The translations under genes were made by a program, and so were the position numbers. The notes beneath the pieces were generated by a model. The model did no database searches, had not been told where the DNA came from, and saw only the letters and a program-made list of their open reading frames with translations. Of a DNA stretch of 6,281 bases, positions 5,291 through 6,281 are shown in pieces. Origin of the DNA: Hyphomicrobiales bacterium (GTDB lineage: Bacteria; Pseudomonadota; Alphaproteobacteria; Rhizobiales; Xanthobacteraceae); contig JAFKKQ010000011.1 in NCBI GenBank assembly GCA_017304505.1, forward strand, positions 1 to 6,281, written 5' to 3'. Within the stretch, counting starts at the first letter, position 1, and every line of letters starts with the position of its first letter.

Positions 5291-5316
5291 CGAACGACTC
5301 GCTCGTGGTACAACAA
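5291..5316. promoter_or_regulatory. Candidate operator: imperfect palindrome plus FadR/GntR-like motif
   Basis: TGGTACAACAA at 5306-5316 fits TNGTNNNACNA, the consensus described for the FadR subfamily of GntR regulators. Directly beside it, CGAACGACTCGCTCG at 5291-5305 is a near palindrome (CGA-n-CGA-n-TCG-n-TCG, one mismatched pair out of seven). Both lie 26-51 bp upstream of the FAH start in the divergent promoter region. GntR-family regulators commonly control hydroxyacid and sugar-acid catabolic genes, which fits the neighbours. No regulator gene lies in the window, and either motif alone could occur by chance. Confidence 0.3.
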
Positions 5317-5450
5317 GGTGTCCGTCATCGCTACAGAAAGCGCAATAGCGGCGGGCACGGCCTTGACCCAGGGGCCAGTCTGACGGCAACACCGTGGCTT
5401 CTTTCAGGTGGGCGGCCTCAGCTGGGCCACGACGGGACGAGTCACCGGAC

Positions 5451-6281
5451 ATGAAGACCATCTTCATCGACTGCAATCCGCAACTCGGCGCAGTGTGGCA
5501 GCGCGTCCATCGCCCCGACGACCCACCGATTGCGGTCAACACCACGCCGTTCGAGAAGACGGAGCTTCCCCGCGTCATCGGCGACCACGCCATCGCCATC
5601 GACGATCATTCCTACATGCCGACCGACCTGGTGCGGCAGTGCAAAAACCTCAAACATATCGTGTTTCTGGGCACTGGCGCCGCGAGCTACATGAGTGTGC
5701 CCGAAATCGAGGCGCTAGGCATCGAGGTCCACACCATCAAAGGCTACGGCGATACCGCCGTGGCCGAGCAGACCATTGCGCTGATGATGGCCTGCTGCCG
5801 CGACCTGGCACGCATGGACCGCGGCATCCGCGCCGGCACCTGGCGGCCGCTGGAGGGCGTGCAGGTGCTCGGCAAGACGCTTGGCGTCGTCGGGCTGGGC
5901 GGTATCGGCGCCGAGGTGGCCCGCATCGCCGCCGGCATGGGCATGAATGTGATCGCCTGGAACCGCAGCCCGCGGCCGGACGCGCGCGTGCCGATGGTCG
6001 ATCTCGATGCGCTGTTGCAGCAATCCGATGTCGTCTCCCTCAATCTCCTGCTCAGCGACGAAACGCGCGGCTTCCTCGACGCCGCGCGCATTGCCCGGAT
6101 GAAACCCGGCGCGATCCTCATCAACACGGCACGCGGCGCACTGATCGACGAGGTGGCGCTTATCGAAGCGCTGAACAGCGGCCACATCCGCCACGCCGGC
6201 CTTGACGTCTTCCACAACGAGCCGCTGAAGCCCAACCACCCGCTCGCGCGGATGGAGAACGTCACCCTCTCCGCTCACGCC
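5451..6281 (+). CDS. D-2-hydroxyacid dehydrogenase (NAD(P)-dependent), 3' end outside the window
   Basis: The frame is open from ATG 5451 to the window end, giving 277 residues; about 35-45 C-terminal residues of a usual protein of 310-325 are cut off. The family reduces 2-oxo acids to D-2-hydroxy acids or the reverse (glyoxylate/hydroxypyruvate reductase, D-3-phosphoglycerate dehydrogenase, D-lactate dehydrogenase). Motifs: GYGDTAVAEQTIALMMACCR (98-117, the interdomain hinge block), VVGLGGIG (146-153, dinucleotide loop), INTARG with catalytic R228, GLDVFHNEP with E257, and SAHA with catalytic H276, the second-last residue in the window. After beta strand 2 the sequence is WNRSP (170-174), with no acidic residue where NAD-preferring enzymes usually have Asp, suggesting NADPH preference (inference). 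The start has only a weak ribosome site (GGGA about 14 bases upstream), but no alternative start lies nearby. It is divergent from the FAH-family gene and probably shares its regulation. The catalytic triad is complete and the substrate is unknown. Confidence 0.92.
   Translation, partial: MKTIFIDCNPQLGAVWQRVHRPDDPPIAVNTTPFEKTELPRVIGDHAIAIDDHSYMPTDLVRQCKNLKHIVFLGTGAASYMSVPEIEALGIEVHTIKGYGDTAVAEQTIALMMACCRDLARMDRGIRAGTWRPLEGVQVLGKTLGVVGLGGIGAEVARIAAGMGMNVIAWNRSPRPDARVPMVDLDALLQQSDVVSLNLLLSDETRGFLDAARIARMKPGAILINTARGALIDEVALIEALNSGHIRHAGLDVFHNEPLKPNHPLARMENVTLSAHA

Larger units (their letters stand above)
5266..5450. promoter_or_regulatory. Divergent promoter region between the FAH-family and hydroxyacid dehydrogenase genes
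   Basis: This 185-bp gap separates two start codons pointing away from each other and must carry promoters for both genes or their operons. TTGACC at 5363-5368 on the plus strand is a fair -35 hexamer for the dehydrogenase, but no good -10 follows at 17-18 bp. No clear promoter was recognised for the minus-strand operon. The operator-like motifs are listed separately. No other gene or RNA was seen here. Confidence 0.6.

Noticed and set aside
5266..5358. 31-codon N-terminal extension of the FAH-family protein
   Set aside because: The extension has no family similarity, and GGGAG five bases before the ATG at 5265 supports the shorter protein.

Overview
The window is high-GC DNA with short intergenic gaps and mostly strong Shine-Dalgarno start sites. 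Its proteins look like those of an alphaproteobacterium of the order Hyphomicrobiales (Rhizobiales), probably near the Bradyrhizobium/Rhodoplanes/Xanthobacteraceae group. The genus is inferred from protein style only. No rRNA, tRNA, insertion sequence, CRISPR array or phage gene was seen. The window cuts through a gene at each end.

Layout. Positions 1-1193 (+) hold the 3' part of an FMN-dependent alpha-hydroxy-acid oxidase, overlapped by 4 bp by a small DUF427 protein. Everything from 1206 to 5265 is on the minus strand. Read in the direction of transcription it is: a fumarylacetoacetate hydrolase (FAH)-family protein (5265-4396), an SDR-family protein (4289-3549), shikimate dehydrogenase AroE (3469-2633), then two tandem paralogous exported proteins of unknown function (2535-1891 and 1817-1206). 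A 185-bp divergent promoter region (5266-5450) separates the FAH gene from a D-2-hydroxyacid dehydrogenase (5451 to the window end, +). No gap exceeds 185 bp.

How the genes may work together. A hydroxyacid oxidase, a hydroxyacid dehydrogenase, an FAH-type C-C hydrolase or decarboxylase and an SDR-like protein suggest organic-acid or aromatic-acid catabolism. AroE makes shikimate in the aromatic amino acid pathway, or could oxidise shikimate or quinate here. The grouping as a pathway is inference. The two exported proteins look unrelated to this metabolism and may be a separate transcription unit.

Most notable points. The oxidase lacks exactly the 20-residue segment that carries the catalytic His and Arg of its family, with the frame kept. 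The SDR lacks about 15 residues, the helix between beta strands 3 and 4, also in frame, and its Asn/Tyr/Lys catalytic positions are replaced. The two exported proteins are tandem paralogues, each apparently built from two copies of one fold. I saw no convincing new multi-gene system such as defence, toxin-antitoxin or a biosynthetic cluster.
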